DNA of 54,403 nt from Actinomadura hibisca NBRC 15177 (GTDB lineage: Bacteria > Actinomycetota > Actinomycetes > Streptosporangiales > Streptosporangiaceae): contig NZ_BCRO01000089.1 in the NCBI RefSeq assembly GCF_001552635.1, forward strand, positions 1 to 54,403, in the 5' to 3' direction. The notes beneath the pieces were generated by a model, which was not told the origin of the DNA, did no database searches, and saw only the letters and a program-made list of their open reading frames with translations. A program made the translations under genes and the position numbers. How positions within the stretch are numbered: the first letter of the stretch is position 1; each line of letters opens with the position of its first letter. Below are positions 16,611 through 23,968 of the stretch, piece after piece.

Positions 16611-19322
16611 TCACTTCAGCGCGGCGTCCGCGAACGTCGGGTCGCCGTCGAAGTCGGTCCCGAGGCCCACGTACTTGTCCGACCGCAGCGCCGTGCCGCC
16701 GTAGTTCAGCAGCGGCACGATCGCCATGTCGTCCAGGGCCAGCTTCTCCGCCTCCTGGGCCATCTGGACGCGGCGGTCCTGGCCGGGCTCGCGGCGGATC
16801 AGCCCCATCAGCTCGTCGAACCGGGCGCTCTTCCAGCCCGAGTAGTTGTTCAGCGCGTTGTTGGAGGCGGCGATCTGGTTGCCGCCCAGCAGCGGCCACA
16901 TCATCGCCGAGCCCGTCGGGTAGTCCGGCTGCCACTGGAAGATCGCCAGGCCGGACGCGTCCTTGGCGGTCAGCATCTTGCGGTACTCGCCGTAGTCGTA
17001 GGACTTGCCCGCCTTCAGCTCGACCTTCCAGCCCAGCGTCCGCTCCAGCTGCTCCTTCACCGCCTGCGCCACCCGGAGCTGGGTGGGCTGCTGCTGGGTG
17101 TAGAGCCGGACGGTCGTGCCGGTGCCCAGCTTGGCCTGGGTGGCGGCCTGCTTGGCCTTCTCCGGGCTGTGGGCGTCGCAGGAGGGGCAGAGACCGCCCT
17201 TGGTGGCGCCTTCCACCGGCGGCGGCACCAGGCCGTGAGCGGGCGTGTGAACGCCGCCGTACAGCTTGGTGCTCAGGGCCGCGCGGTCCAGCGCGTAGGA
17301 GACGGCGAGGCGGCCCTCCTTGGAGGACATCGGGCCGCGCTGGGTGAGCGGGACCAGCATCCGGAGGCTGGCCCGCTGGTACTTCAGCAGGCCGGGCTCG
17401 GAGGGCACCGACCCGCTCTCCTCGGAGGTGGTCTGGACGAAGCCGAACTCGCCCGACGCGAAGCCGGGGCGCGCGGCGGCGCCGGAGTCCAGCCTGATGT
17501 CGACGGTGTCGAGTTTGGTCCGCCCGAACGCCCAGTCGAGGTTGCGCTCCAGGACGAGCGACCGCTCCTTGGTGTAGCTGCGCACCTTGAACGGGCCGTT
17601 CCCGACGGGCTTTTCGTTGTAGGCGGCGTTGTCGTACTTTCCGGCGTCGCGCGGGGCGGGGTAGTAGACCGGGTCGGCCAGCCGGCGCGGGAACTCGCAG
17701 TCGGGGCTGGTCAGCGCCACCTGCAACCTGTCGCCGGTGGCGGACACGCCCGACAGCGTCTCGGCCTTGCCGTCGCGGACCTCGGCGTGGCCCCTGACGT
17801 CGCCCATCAGCACGCCCGCCGTGCCCGTGGGGTTCTGGGCGGCGCGGGCCCAGCCGCGCGCGAACGCCTCGGCGTCCACGGGCTCGCCGTTGCTGAAGCG
17901 GGTGCCGCCCTTGACGGTGATGGTCCAGTTCAGGCAGGTGCTGTCGGGGGTGAGCGCGGTGGCCAGGCGGTTGCGCAGCGCGCCGGCCGGGGTGGTCTCG
18001 GTCAGGCCGGTGAACAGCTGCTTGGCGATGCCCCGCTGGGTGCCGAAGTCGGCGTGCGAGGGGGCCAGCGAGCCGTTGGTGGAGGACGGCGTGAACAACA
18101 TCGTGCGCAGCTCGCCGCCGGTGCGCCCGGTCTGCGGATCGATCTTGGGCTTCTCGTCGCCGCCCAAGTTCGCGACCAGGACGCTGCCGGCCAGCACCAG
18201 CGCGACCAGCCCGGCCGTGCCCGCCCCGGCCAGCACGCCGATGCCGCGCCGCGACCTGCCCCCGCCCTTGGGCCCGTGGGGTCCGCCGGGGACGGTGGGC
18301 GCGCCGGGCATCGGGTAGGCGAAGCCCGGCGGCCGGGGCGCCTGCTGCTGCGGAGGCGGGGACGGCGGCGCGAACCCCGGCCGGGGCCCGCCCCAGGGCG
18401 GCGCCGGGGGAGTGTCCACCGGGACGGCCTGCGCGCGGAACGTGCCGGTGACGGCCGCCTCGGCGCCCTGCCCCAGGACGGCGGACGCCTGCGCGCCCTG
18501 CTGCGGCAGGCTCCCGGCCAGGCTCAGCAGCCGGATCAGCACCTGCTGCGCGGTCGGCCGCCACGCCGGGTCCTTGGCCAGCGCGTCGGCCACGACCGAG
18601 CGCAGCGGATCGGCGAGGTCGCCGAGGTCGGGCGGCAGGTTGAGGATGCGGTGCATCACCGCCGGGATGGTGTCCTGCCCGAAGGCGGGCCGCCCGGTCG
18701 CGGCGTAGACCATCGTCGCGCCCCAGGCGAACACGTCGGCGGCGGGCCCGACCGGCGCGCCGGAGATCTGCTCGGGGGCCATGTAGGCGGGGGTGCCGAC
18801 GGCGGTGCTGGACAACGTGCCGGTCGCGTCCAGCGCGCGGGCGATCCCGAAGTCGATCACGCGCGGGCCGTCGGCGGCCATCAGCACGTTGGCGGGCTTG
18901 AAGTCGCGGTGCGCCACCCCGGCCTCGTGGATGGCCGCCAGCGCCGTCATCGTGCCGATCGCCAGCCGGTCCAGCGCGGTGCCCCGGCGCGGGCCCTGCT
19001 CGGCCAGCACCTGCGACAGCGCGGGCCCGTCGATGTACTCGCTGACGATGTAGGGCCGGTCGCCCGCCACGTCGGAGTCCAGGATGCGGGCGGTGCAGAA
19101 CGGCGCGACGCGCTGGGCGACCGCGACCTCGGCGGCGAAGCGCTGCCGGGCCTTGGGGTCGCCGCTGAAGCGCGCGTGCAGCAGCTTGACCGCCACCCGG
19201 TGCCCCGGCTCGTCCTCGGCCAGGTAGACCGCGCCCTGGCCGCCCTCGCCGAGCAGGCCGGTCAGGGTGTAGTCCCCGAGCCGCCGCGGATCACCCTCGC
19301 GGAGTGGGGCGACCTCGGGCAT
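16611..19322 (-). CDS. Receptor Ser/Thr protein kinase fused to an ABC-type solute-binding domain (SBP family 5)
   Basis: 903 residues. The cytosolic kinase domain (about 17-275) has a glycine loop LGEGGQGAVY, K46 (VAVKLL), HRDFKPANV as catalytic loop, DFGIAR and the APEQI motif. A Pro/Gln/Gly-rich linker (about 290-365) and one TM helix (about 375-397) lead outside to about 500 residues resembling peptide/nickel-type solute-binding proteins: GVSATGDRLQVALTS, VGNGPFKVRSYTKERSLVLE, VSYALDRAALSTKLYGG and the late FQWQPDYPTGSAMMWPLLGG. The outer part probably binds a small ligand and controls the kinase. The start is ATG 19322 after AAGGAG; an in-frame start 22 residues upstream lacks support. 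No transporter genes adjoin it. Confidence 0.9.
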   Translation of the reverse strand: MPEVAPLREGDPRRLGDYTLTGLLGEGGQGAVYLAEDEPGHRVAVKLLHARFSGDPKARQRFAAEVAVAQRVAPFCTARILDSDVAGDRPYIVSEYIDGPALSQVLAEQGPRRGTALDRLAIGTMTALAAIHEAGVAHRDFKPANVLMAADGPRVIDFGIARALDATGTLSSTAVGTPAYMAPEQISGAPVGPAADVFAWGATMVYAATGRPAFGQDTIPAVMHRILNLPPDLGDLADPLRSVVADALAKDPAWRPTAQQVLIRLLSLAGSLPQQGAQASAVLGQGAEAAVTGTFRAQAVPVDTPPAPPWGGPRPGFAPPSPPPQQQAPRPPGFAYPMPGAPTVPGGPHGPKGGGRSRRGIGVLAGAGTAGLVALVLAGSVLVANLGGDEKPKIDPQTGRTGGELRTMLFTPSSTNGSLAPSHADFGTQRGIAKQLFTGLTETTPAGALRNRLATALTPDSTCLNWTITVKGGTRFSNGEPVDAEAFARGWARAAQNPTGTAGVLMGDVRGHAEVRDGKAETLSGVSATGDRLQVALTSPDCEFPRRLADPVYYPAPRDAGKYDNAAYNEKPVGNGPFKVRSYTKERSLVLERNLDWAFGRTKLDTVDIRLDSGAAARPGFASGEFGFVQTTSEESGSVPSEPGLLKYQRASLRMLVPLTQRGPMSSKEGRLAVSYALDRAALSTKLYGGVHTPAHGLVPPPVEGATKGGLCPSCDAHSPEKAKQAATQAKLGTGTTVRLYTQQQPTQLRVAQAVKEQLERTLGWKVELKAGKSYDYGEYRKMLTAKDASGLAIFQWQPDYPTGSAMMWPLLGGNQIAASNNALNNYSGWKSARFDELMGLIRREPGQDRRVQMAQEAEKLALDDMAIVPLLNYGGTALRSDKYVGLGTDFDGDPTFADAALK

Positions 19323-19416
19323 GGGACGGCTCCTTCCGGGGCGGGGGTGAAGGACGGCGGGACGTGGCGGCGGCCCCTGGCCCGTCACGGGCGCGGGGCC
19401 GCCGGACGGCGTCGCG

Positions 19417-21102
19417 TCAGGGCTTGGACACCAGCCCGGACGCCTGCGTGGTGCTGCTGGACAACGAGCGCCACTCCCACCGGGCGACGCGGCTGCTGGT
19501 GGAGACGCGCGTGAAGGTGAGGTAGCCCGCCGCGCACTCGTCCGCGTTGGCGGTGGTCAGCGGCTGCTCGCGGTACTCGACCTTGGTGCTGCCGGAGCTG
19601 TAGCTGCCGCTGGACAGGCTCAGCCGGGTGATGCAGGTCGCGGTGCCGCTGGGGTAGGTGTAGGTCGCGGTGCCGCTGCTGCCGACGATCGCGAACTTCA
19701 CCCGGAAGGACGTGCGGCCGGTGCCCGCGTCCGGCTGGCTGCCGGTGCCGTCCCACACGCCGATGAACCCGACGTCGATGCGGCCGGTGCCGAGGGTCGG
19801 CGTCCGGAGGGTGGGCGGCGTGTAGTCGGGCTCGTCGTCGGTGTTGGCGCCGATCACGGCCAGCACCACGATCACCAGGACGGCCACCAGCACCAGCACG
19901 CCGCAGCCGATGCCGATCGCGAGGCCGGGGTTGCTCCCCGAGCGCTGCGGCGGCGGGCCGTACTGCGGGGGGCGCCCCTGCATCCCCATCGGCTGCTGCT
20001 GGGGCGGCGGGCCGGGCGGCATGCCGTGCGTGGGCTGCCCCTGCGGCGGGCCCTGCGGGGGCATCCCGCCCTGGTACATCGCCATCGGGGGCGGGGTGAT
20101 CTGCTGCTGGGGCGGCGGCGGGGTGTGGTGCCCGGCCATCGGCATCGGCGGCGGCGTGATCGGCTGCTGCGACCGGGGTTGCGGGCGGGACGGCAGCGAG
20201 GTCGGCACCGGCAGCTGCGCGGCGACGCGGGTGCCCTGGTTCAGCAGGTCCTCGGAGTCGCCGCCGTGGCCCGGCTCCACCCCGGCCGCGCCGAGCAGGT
20301 GCAGCAGCAGCTGGGCGGCCGGCGGGCGCAGGCCCGCGTCCTTGGACAGGCAGCGGCCGATGAGGTCGCGCAGCGGCCCGGCCGGGAGCCGGGACAGGTC
20401 CGGCTCCTCGTTCAGGATCTTGTTGATGATGACCGGCAGCGTGTCGGCCTCGAACGGCGACTGGCCGGTCGCGGCGAACACCATCGTCGCGCCCCAGGCG
20501 AAGATGTCGACCGCGGGGGTGAGCGGCGCGCCGGTGAGCTGCTCGGGCGCCAGGTAGCCGGGGGTGCCCACCACCATGCCGGTGGCGGTGACCGCGCTCT
20601 CCTGGGAGTTGACGGTGCGCGCGATGCCGAAGTCCACCACGCGCGGGCCGTCGGCGGCCAGCATGACGTTGTTGGGCTTGAAGTCGCGGTGCACGATGCC
20701 GGCCTCGTGGATGGCCGTCAGCGCCGTCACCGTGCCGATCGCGAGGCGCTCCAGCTCGGCCGCGCCGAACGGGCCGTTGTGGGCGATGACGTCGTGCAGC
20801 GACGGGCCGTCGATGAACTCGCTGACCACGTAGGGCTGGTCGCCCTGGACGTCGGCCTCCAGCACCTGGGCGGTGCAGAACGCCTCGACCCGGCGCGCCG
20901 CCGAGACCTCGCGGATGAAGCGGGCGCGCGCGGCGGGGTCGGCGGCCATCTGCGCGTGCAGCAGCTTGACGGCCACGTACCGGCCGCCCTCGTCCTGGCC
21001 GAGGAAGACCGCGCCCTGGCCGCCCGCGCCGAGGCGCCCGACGACCCTGTACCGCCCCAGCTCCCGGGGATCGCCTGGCTCCAGGGGAGCGGCTTCCGGC
21101 AT
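19417..21102 (-). CDS. Receptor Ser/Thr protein kinase with a Ser/Thr/Gly-rich C-terminal sensor
   Basis: 561 residues. The kinase domain (about 16-275) contains LGAGGQGAVF, VAVKLLHAQ, HRDFKPNNV, DFGIAR and LAPEQL. A long Pro/Gln/Met-rich linker (about 300-400) precedes a TM helix (about 408-432). The outer domain of about 125 residues carries two cysteines (TATCITRL and ADECAAGY), probably a disulfide, and beta-rich text such as TSFRVKFAIVGSSGTATYTY. Its first 20 residues are nearly the same as in the kinase downstream (MPE-A-PL..GDPRELG), so the two are tandem paralogues whose sensors differ. ATG 21102 follows GGAGGG. The ligand is unknown. Confidence 0.9.
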   Translation of the reverse strand: MPEAAPLEPGDPRELGRYRVVGRLGAGGQGAVFLGQDEGGRYVAVKLLHAQMAADPAARARFIREVSAARRVEAFCTAQVLEADVQGDQPYVVSEFIDGPSLHDVIAHNGPFGAAELERLAIGTVTALTAIHEAGIVHRDFKPNNVMLAADGPRVVDFGIARTVNSQESAVTATGMVVGTPGYLAPEQLTGAPLTPAVDIFAWGATMVFAATGQSPFEADTLPVIINKILNEEPDLSRLPAGPLRDLIGRCLSKDAGLRPPAAQLLLHLLGAAGVEPGHGGDSEDLLNQGTRVAAQLPVPTSLPSRPQPRSQQPITPPPMPMAGHHTPPPPQQQITPPPMAMYQGGMPPQGPPQGQPTHGMPPGPPPQQQPMGMQGRPPQYGPPPQRSGSNPGLAIGIGCGVLVLVAVLVIVVLAVIGANTDDEPDYTPPTLRTPTLGTGRIDVGFIGVWDGTGSQPDAGTGRTSFRVKFAIVGSSGTATYTYPSGTATCITRLSLSSGSYSSGSTKVEYREQPLTTANADECAAGYLTFTRVSTSSRVARWEWRSLSSSTTQASGLVSKP

Positions 21103-21602
21103 CTGACCCTCCAGTGGTGACCCGCAGTTGACTGGGGCCCGCCCCCAACCTCAGGACGGGCACGATATCGCGTTAGTTCAGACGTTTCACCGAAGGATCT
21201 GGTTCGCCCCTTCGGCGACCGGTCAGGGACGCCGCGGGACCGCCGTCCCGCGACCGCCGCCGGCGGCCCCGCGCGACCGGTCGCGGACCGCCGCCCACCG
21301 CCCGGCCCGGTCGGCGCGCACAACGCTCCGGGGACCGATATGATCCCGCCGCCGTGGGAAGCCCCGGCGGGCGTCGCGACCCGCTTCATATCGTGACTTT
21401 CCGCCGGTCTTGTGACGTAAGCCACATTATGCGGGTCAGGTCCGGGTGATCGGTGTCACTCGTGGGACCGGTCGCGCCTCGTGTGTCGCAGGTCACCGCC
21501 CGTGACAGAATTTCCCGCCCGGATCGGGCACAAGTTCGGCCCCTCGTGCGTTAGATCCGCGCGACGGGGCGCATAAAGCATCGAGGGGGATGGAGACAGA
21601 AG
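21103..21602. other. 500-base divergent intergenic region
   Basis: No gene seen. It contains promoters for the kinase (leftward) and the DUF4193 gene (rightward), a Crp-like palindrome at 21411-21426, and an inverted repeat GTCAC-N5-GTGAC at 21492-21506. The stretch 21341-21600 is less GC-rich than the coding DNA around it. Confidence 0.5.
21411..21426. promoter_or_regulatory. Crp/GlxR-like palindrome TGTGACGTAAGCCACA
   Basis: It matches the actinobacterial cAMP-receptor consensus TGTGANNTANNTCACA at all but one defined position. It lies 177 bases before the DUF4193 start and 309 bases before the kinase start. Regulation of either gene by Crp is inferred. Confidence 0.5.
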
Positions 21603-21899
21603 ATGGCGACCGACTACGACAGCCCGCGCAAGACAGACGACGACCTCAGTGAGGACAGCCTCCAGGAGCTCCAGGCCCGGCGCGCCGACAAGGCCGCCAG
21701 CATCATCGACGAGGACCTGGACGCCGGGGAGGTCGCCGAGCTGCCGGGCGCCGACCTGTCCAACGAGGAACTGACCTTCCGGGTGGTGCCGCGGCAGGCC
21801 GACGAGTTCACCTGCACGCGTTGCTTCCTGGTGCACCACCGCAGCCAGCTGGCCGGCGAGAAGAACGGCCAGCCGATCTGCCGCGAGTGCGCCGCCTGA
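21603..21899 (+). CDS. DUF4193 family protein, CxxC...CxxC zinc-ribbon-like
   Basis: 98 residues, a DUF4193 member, a family confined to Actinobacteria. The N-terminal half is acidic and helical (SEDSLQELQARRADKAASII). The C-terminal half has paired motifs CTRC (about 77-80) and CREC (near 94-97), which could hold one zinc ion, with the connecting FLVHHRSQLAGEKNGQPI. No biochemical role is established to my knowledge; the gene is typically found near sepH and dut. ATG 21603 follows GGGGGATGGAGACAGAAG. The next gene starts 14 bases after the stop. Confidence 0.9.
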   Translation: MATDYDSPRKTDDDLSEDSLQELQARRADKAASIIDEDLDAGEVAELPGADLSNEELTFRVVPRQADEFTCTRCFLVHHRSQLAGEKNGQPICRECAA

Positions 21900-21912
21900 C
21901 GAGGGAGGCGAT

Positions 21913-22803
21913 GTGACGGGCGAGTTCGACCGCGACCCGGAGTACCGCAACGACGAGTACCCGAACGACGCACGAGACGACGAGGCACGGGACGAGAGGG
22001 ACTCCTCGGCCGTGGAGCGGGCGCCGCAGGGCGACGGCTCCGCGGAGATCGGTGAGCTGGTCGGCCGGCTCACCGCCGAGGAGTCCATGGACCGCGAGAC
22101 CCGCGGCCGCCTGCTCGGCCGGCTGGCCCGGCTGCTGGGCGACAGCGCGCGCCGGGCGGGCGCCTCGGGCGTCGCGCGCGGCCGCTGGCTGGCCGACCTG
22201 CTCATCGCGGCCGCGCCGCACATCCCGATCCGCGACCTGGAGACCCTGAGCGCCCACCACCACGGCCTGACCGGCGAGGAGCTGGCCGACAACCTGGTGC
22301 GGGTGGCGGCCAACGGCACCACCACCGTGGGCGCGGCCGGCGGGGCGCTGGCGGCGGTGCAGTTCACCGCGCCGCCCCTGCTGCTCACCGCGCCCGCCCA
22401 GATCGCCGCCGAGACCCTGGTGGTGGCGGCGATCGAGGTCAAGCTGATCGCCGAGCTGCACGAGGTCTACGGCGTGCGGGTGCAGGGCTCGGGCGCCGCC
22501 CGGGCCGCCGCGTTCCTGACCTCCTGGGCCAAGCGGCGCGGCATCAACCCCCTGGAGAACGACTCGTTCACCAACGCGCTCGGCTCGGCCGCGAAGACCG
22601 CCCTCCGCAAACGCCTGCTGCGCACCATGGGCCGCAGCATGACCACCATGGGGCCGTTCCTCACCGGCGCCGCCGCCGGGGCGACCCTCAACCGCACCGC
22701 GACCAAGCGCGTGGCCGCGACCGTCCGCAACGACCTCCGCAAGAGCACCGGGGGCCCGAAGCCCCTTCCGGGCGGCCCTCCTTCGCTGGGGTCCGCGGAC
22801 TGA
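21913..22803 (+). CDS. Conserved-type hypothetical protein with hydrophobic core, EcsC-like in outline
   Basis: 296 residues; GTG start behind GAGGGAGG. An acidic, Asp/Glu/Arg/Tyr-rich N-terminus of about 60 residues is followed by a helical region. A glycine/alanine-rich hydrophobic stretch (about 135-180: TVGAAGGALAAVQFTAPPLL and AAETLVVAAIEVKLIAELHE) follows, then a basic C-terminal part with another hydrophobic segment (MTTMGPFLTGAAAGATLN). The pattern of Gly-rich helix followed by a helix reaching the conserved LIAELHEVYG resembles EcsC-type membrane-associated proteins, but I am not certain. It is probably co-transcribed with DUF4193. Confidence 0.7.
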   Translation: MTGEFDRDPEYRNDEYPNDARDDEARDERDSSAVERAPQGDGSAEIGELVGRLTAEESMDRETRGRLLGRLARLLGDSARRAGASGVARGRWLADLLIAAAPHIPIRDLETLSAHHHGLTGEELADNLVRVAANGTTTVGAAGGALAAVQFTAPPLLLTAPAQIAAETLVVAAIEVKLIAELHEVYGVRVQGSGAARAAAFLTSWAKRRGINPLENDSFTNALGSAAKTALRKRLLRTMGRSMTTMGPFLTGAAAGATLNRTATKRVAATVRNDLRKSTGGPKPLPGGPPSLGSAD

Positions 22804-22820
22804 CCACGGTTCCGCTCCGA

Positions 22821-22849
22821 GATCGGGGACCCGCTCCACGGTCCCGATC
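22821..22849. terminator. Imperfect hairpin between converging genes
   Basis: gatcggggacc pairs with ggtcccgatc with one bulged G and an 8-base loop, between the EcsC-like gene and the isomerase-like gene. Confidence 0.45.
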
Positions 22850-22865
22850 CCGGAGGGGCCGGTGT

Positions 22866-23444
22866 TCAGCCGAACTCCAGCTCGCCCGCGACCGAGTCCC
22901 GGCCGGTGAGCCACATGCCCAGCGCCTCCCGCGTGCCCCGCACCTGCGGGCCGCGTCCCACGGGGCGGTGGCCGTCGGTCGGCACCAGGCGGTGCCGCAA
23001 CACCCGCCGGTTCAGCCACAGGCTGAGCTGGAGCCCTTCGCGGAAGACGGCGGTGGCGACCTCGTCGGGGACCTGGCGGTGCAGGCCCAGCCCGCGCACG
23101 ACGTCCTGGTGGTGCACGCCCAGATCGCCCAGCAGCAGGCCCGCGGCAAGGCGGCTGGTGGTGCTGGGGCGGTCGGCCCAGTGACGGGCCCACTCCATCA
23201 GGCGCTCGCGGGAGACCTGCCGGGCGCGGTCGGCGTGCGCCTGGTTGGCGGCGTTGATGCGCGGCCCGTAGGGCAGGTACGAGGTGATGTAGTCCAGCCC
23301 GATGACGTGGCCCAGCACGTCGCGGGGCGCCCACTCGGCGCACAGGGTGGTGCCGGCGTCGAAGTCGTCGTCCGACAGCCCGTCGAGGGTGTCGATGAGA
23401 CGGTGCCGTTCGGCGCGCAGCGCGTCCTCGTAGGGCAGGCGCAT
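22866..23444 (-). CDS. Maleylpyruvate isomerase-family mycothiol-dependent enzyme (DinB fold)
   Basis: 192 residues. It belongs to the DinB-like superfamily whose actinobacterial members use mycothiol. Helix 1 has the typical ALRAERHRLIDTLDGLSDDD, followed by LCAEWAPRDVLGHVIGLDYI, which contains the H-x3-D-type metal region. Later LLLGDLGVHHQDVVRGLG supplies the HHQD metal-ligand motif. Annotated relatives carry out isomerisations or thiol transfers; the substrate here is unknown. The start is ATG 23444, with AAAGGGA upstream and a slightly long spacer; the open frame extends 16 residues further without support. Confidence 0.83.
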   Translation of the reverse strand: MRLPYEDALRAERHRLIDTLDGLSDDDFDAGTTLCAEWAPRDVLGHVIGLDYITSYLPYGPRINAANQAHADRARQVSRERLMEWARHWADRPSTTSRLAAGLLLGDLGVHHQDVVRGLGLHRQVPDEVATAVFREGLQLSLWLNRRVLRHRLVPTDGHRPVGRGPQVRGTREALGMWLTGRDSVAGELEFG

Positions 23445-23551
23445 CGTGGTCGGTCCCTTTCTCACGGGGGAACGACCACGATACGCAGGCACCGCCGGGG
23501 GTACTTAATTGACCCCCGGTCCAATGGCCGTGCGGTCGCCGGACCCGCCCG

Positions 23552-23839
23552 TCAGACCTCGGCCTTCAGGTGCGCCGGCAGCTCGCCGGTGCCCTTGGCC
23601 CACTGCCGGGCCGCCACGCGGGTGGCCAGCAGCCGCGCGACCTCCATGCCGATGCCCATCACCACGACCCAGCCGATGGCCTCGCTCAGCGCGACCTCGG
23701 GGGATTCGGGGTTGGTCGGCGGCTCCTTGCCGGTGGTCTTCTTCCAGGCGAGCGCGATCGCCTTCTTGGCCGCGAAACCGCCCGCGAAGGCGGCGCCGCC
23801 GGCCAGGACCCGCCAGCCGATGTCGTTCTTGTCCGCCAT
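23552..23839 (-). CDS. DUF4235 family membrane protein
   Basis: 95 residues. Typical features are MADKNDIGWRVLAGGAAFAG and AAKKAIALAWKKTTGKEPPT, then PEVALSEAIGWVVVMGIGME and the C-terminal ATRVAARQWAKGTGELP. It has two short hydrophobic segments. Function unknown; the family is widespread in actinomycetes. Two ATGs are adjacent: 23839 lies 6 bases after GGGAGG and is preferred over 23842 (3 bases). It diverges from the valyl-tRNA synthetase gene. Confidence 0.88.
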   Translation of the reverse strand: MADKNDIGWRVLAGGAAFAGGFAAKKAIALAWKKTTGKEPPTNPESPEVALSEAIGWVVVMGIGMEVARLLATRVAARQWAKGTGELPAHLKAEV

Positions 23840-23968
23840 CATCGTCCTCCCGTCGTCCAGCGTCGTCCCCGACGCTACCGGACCACCGTGCCCACCGAGC
23901 GGCGATGATCACTCCGGGCGCGGGGGTTAATCGCGTGCGCGCCGTGCCGGAGTCAATACGATTGGGGC

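Noticed and set aside
23843..23968. T-box leader for valS
   Set aside because: The 126-base gap has neither a specifier loop nor the conserved T-box sequence, and T-boxes are rare for this type of gene in actinomycetes. Only a 7 bp hairpin (23859-23876) is seen.
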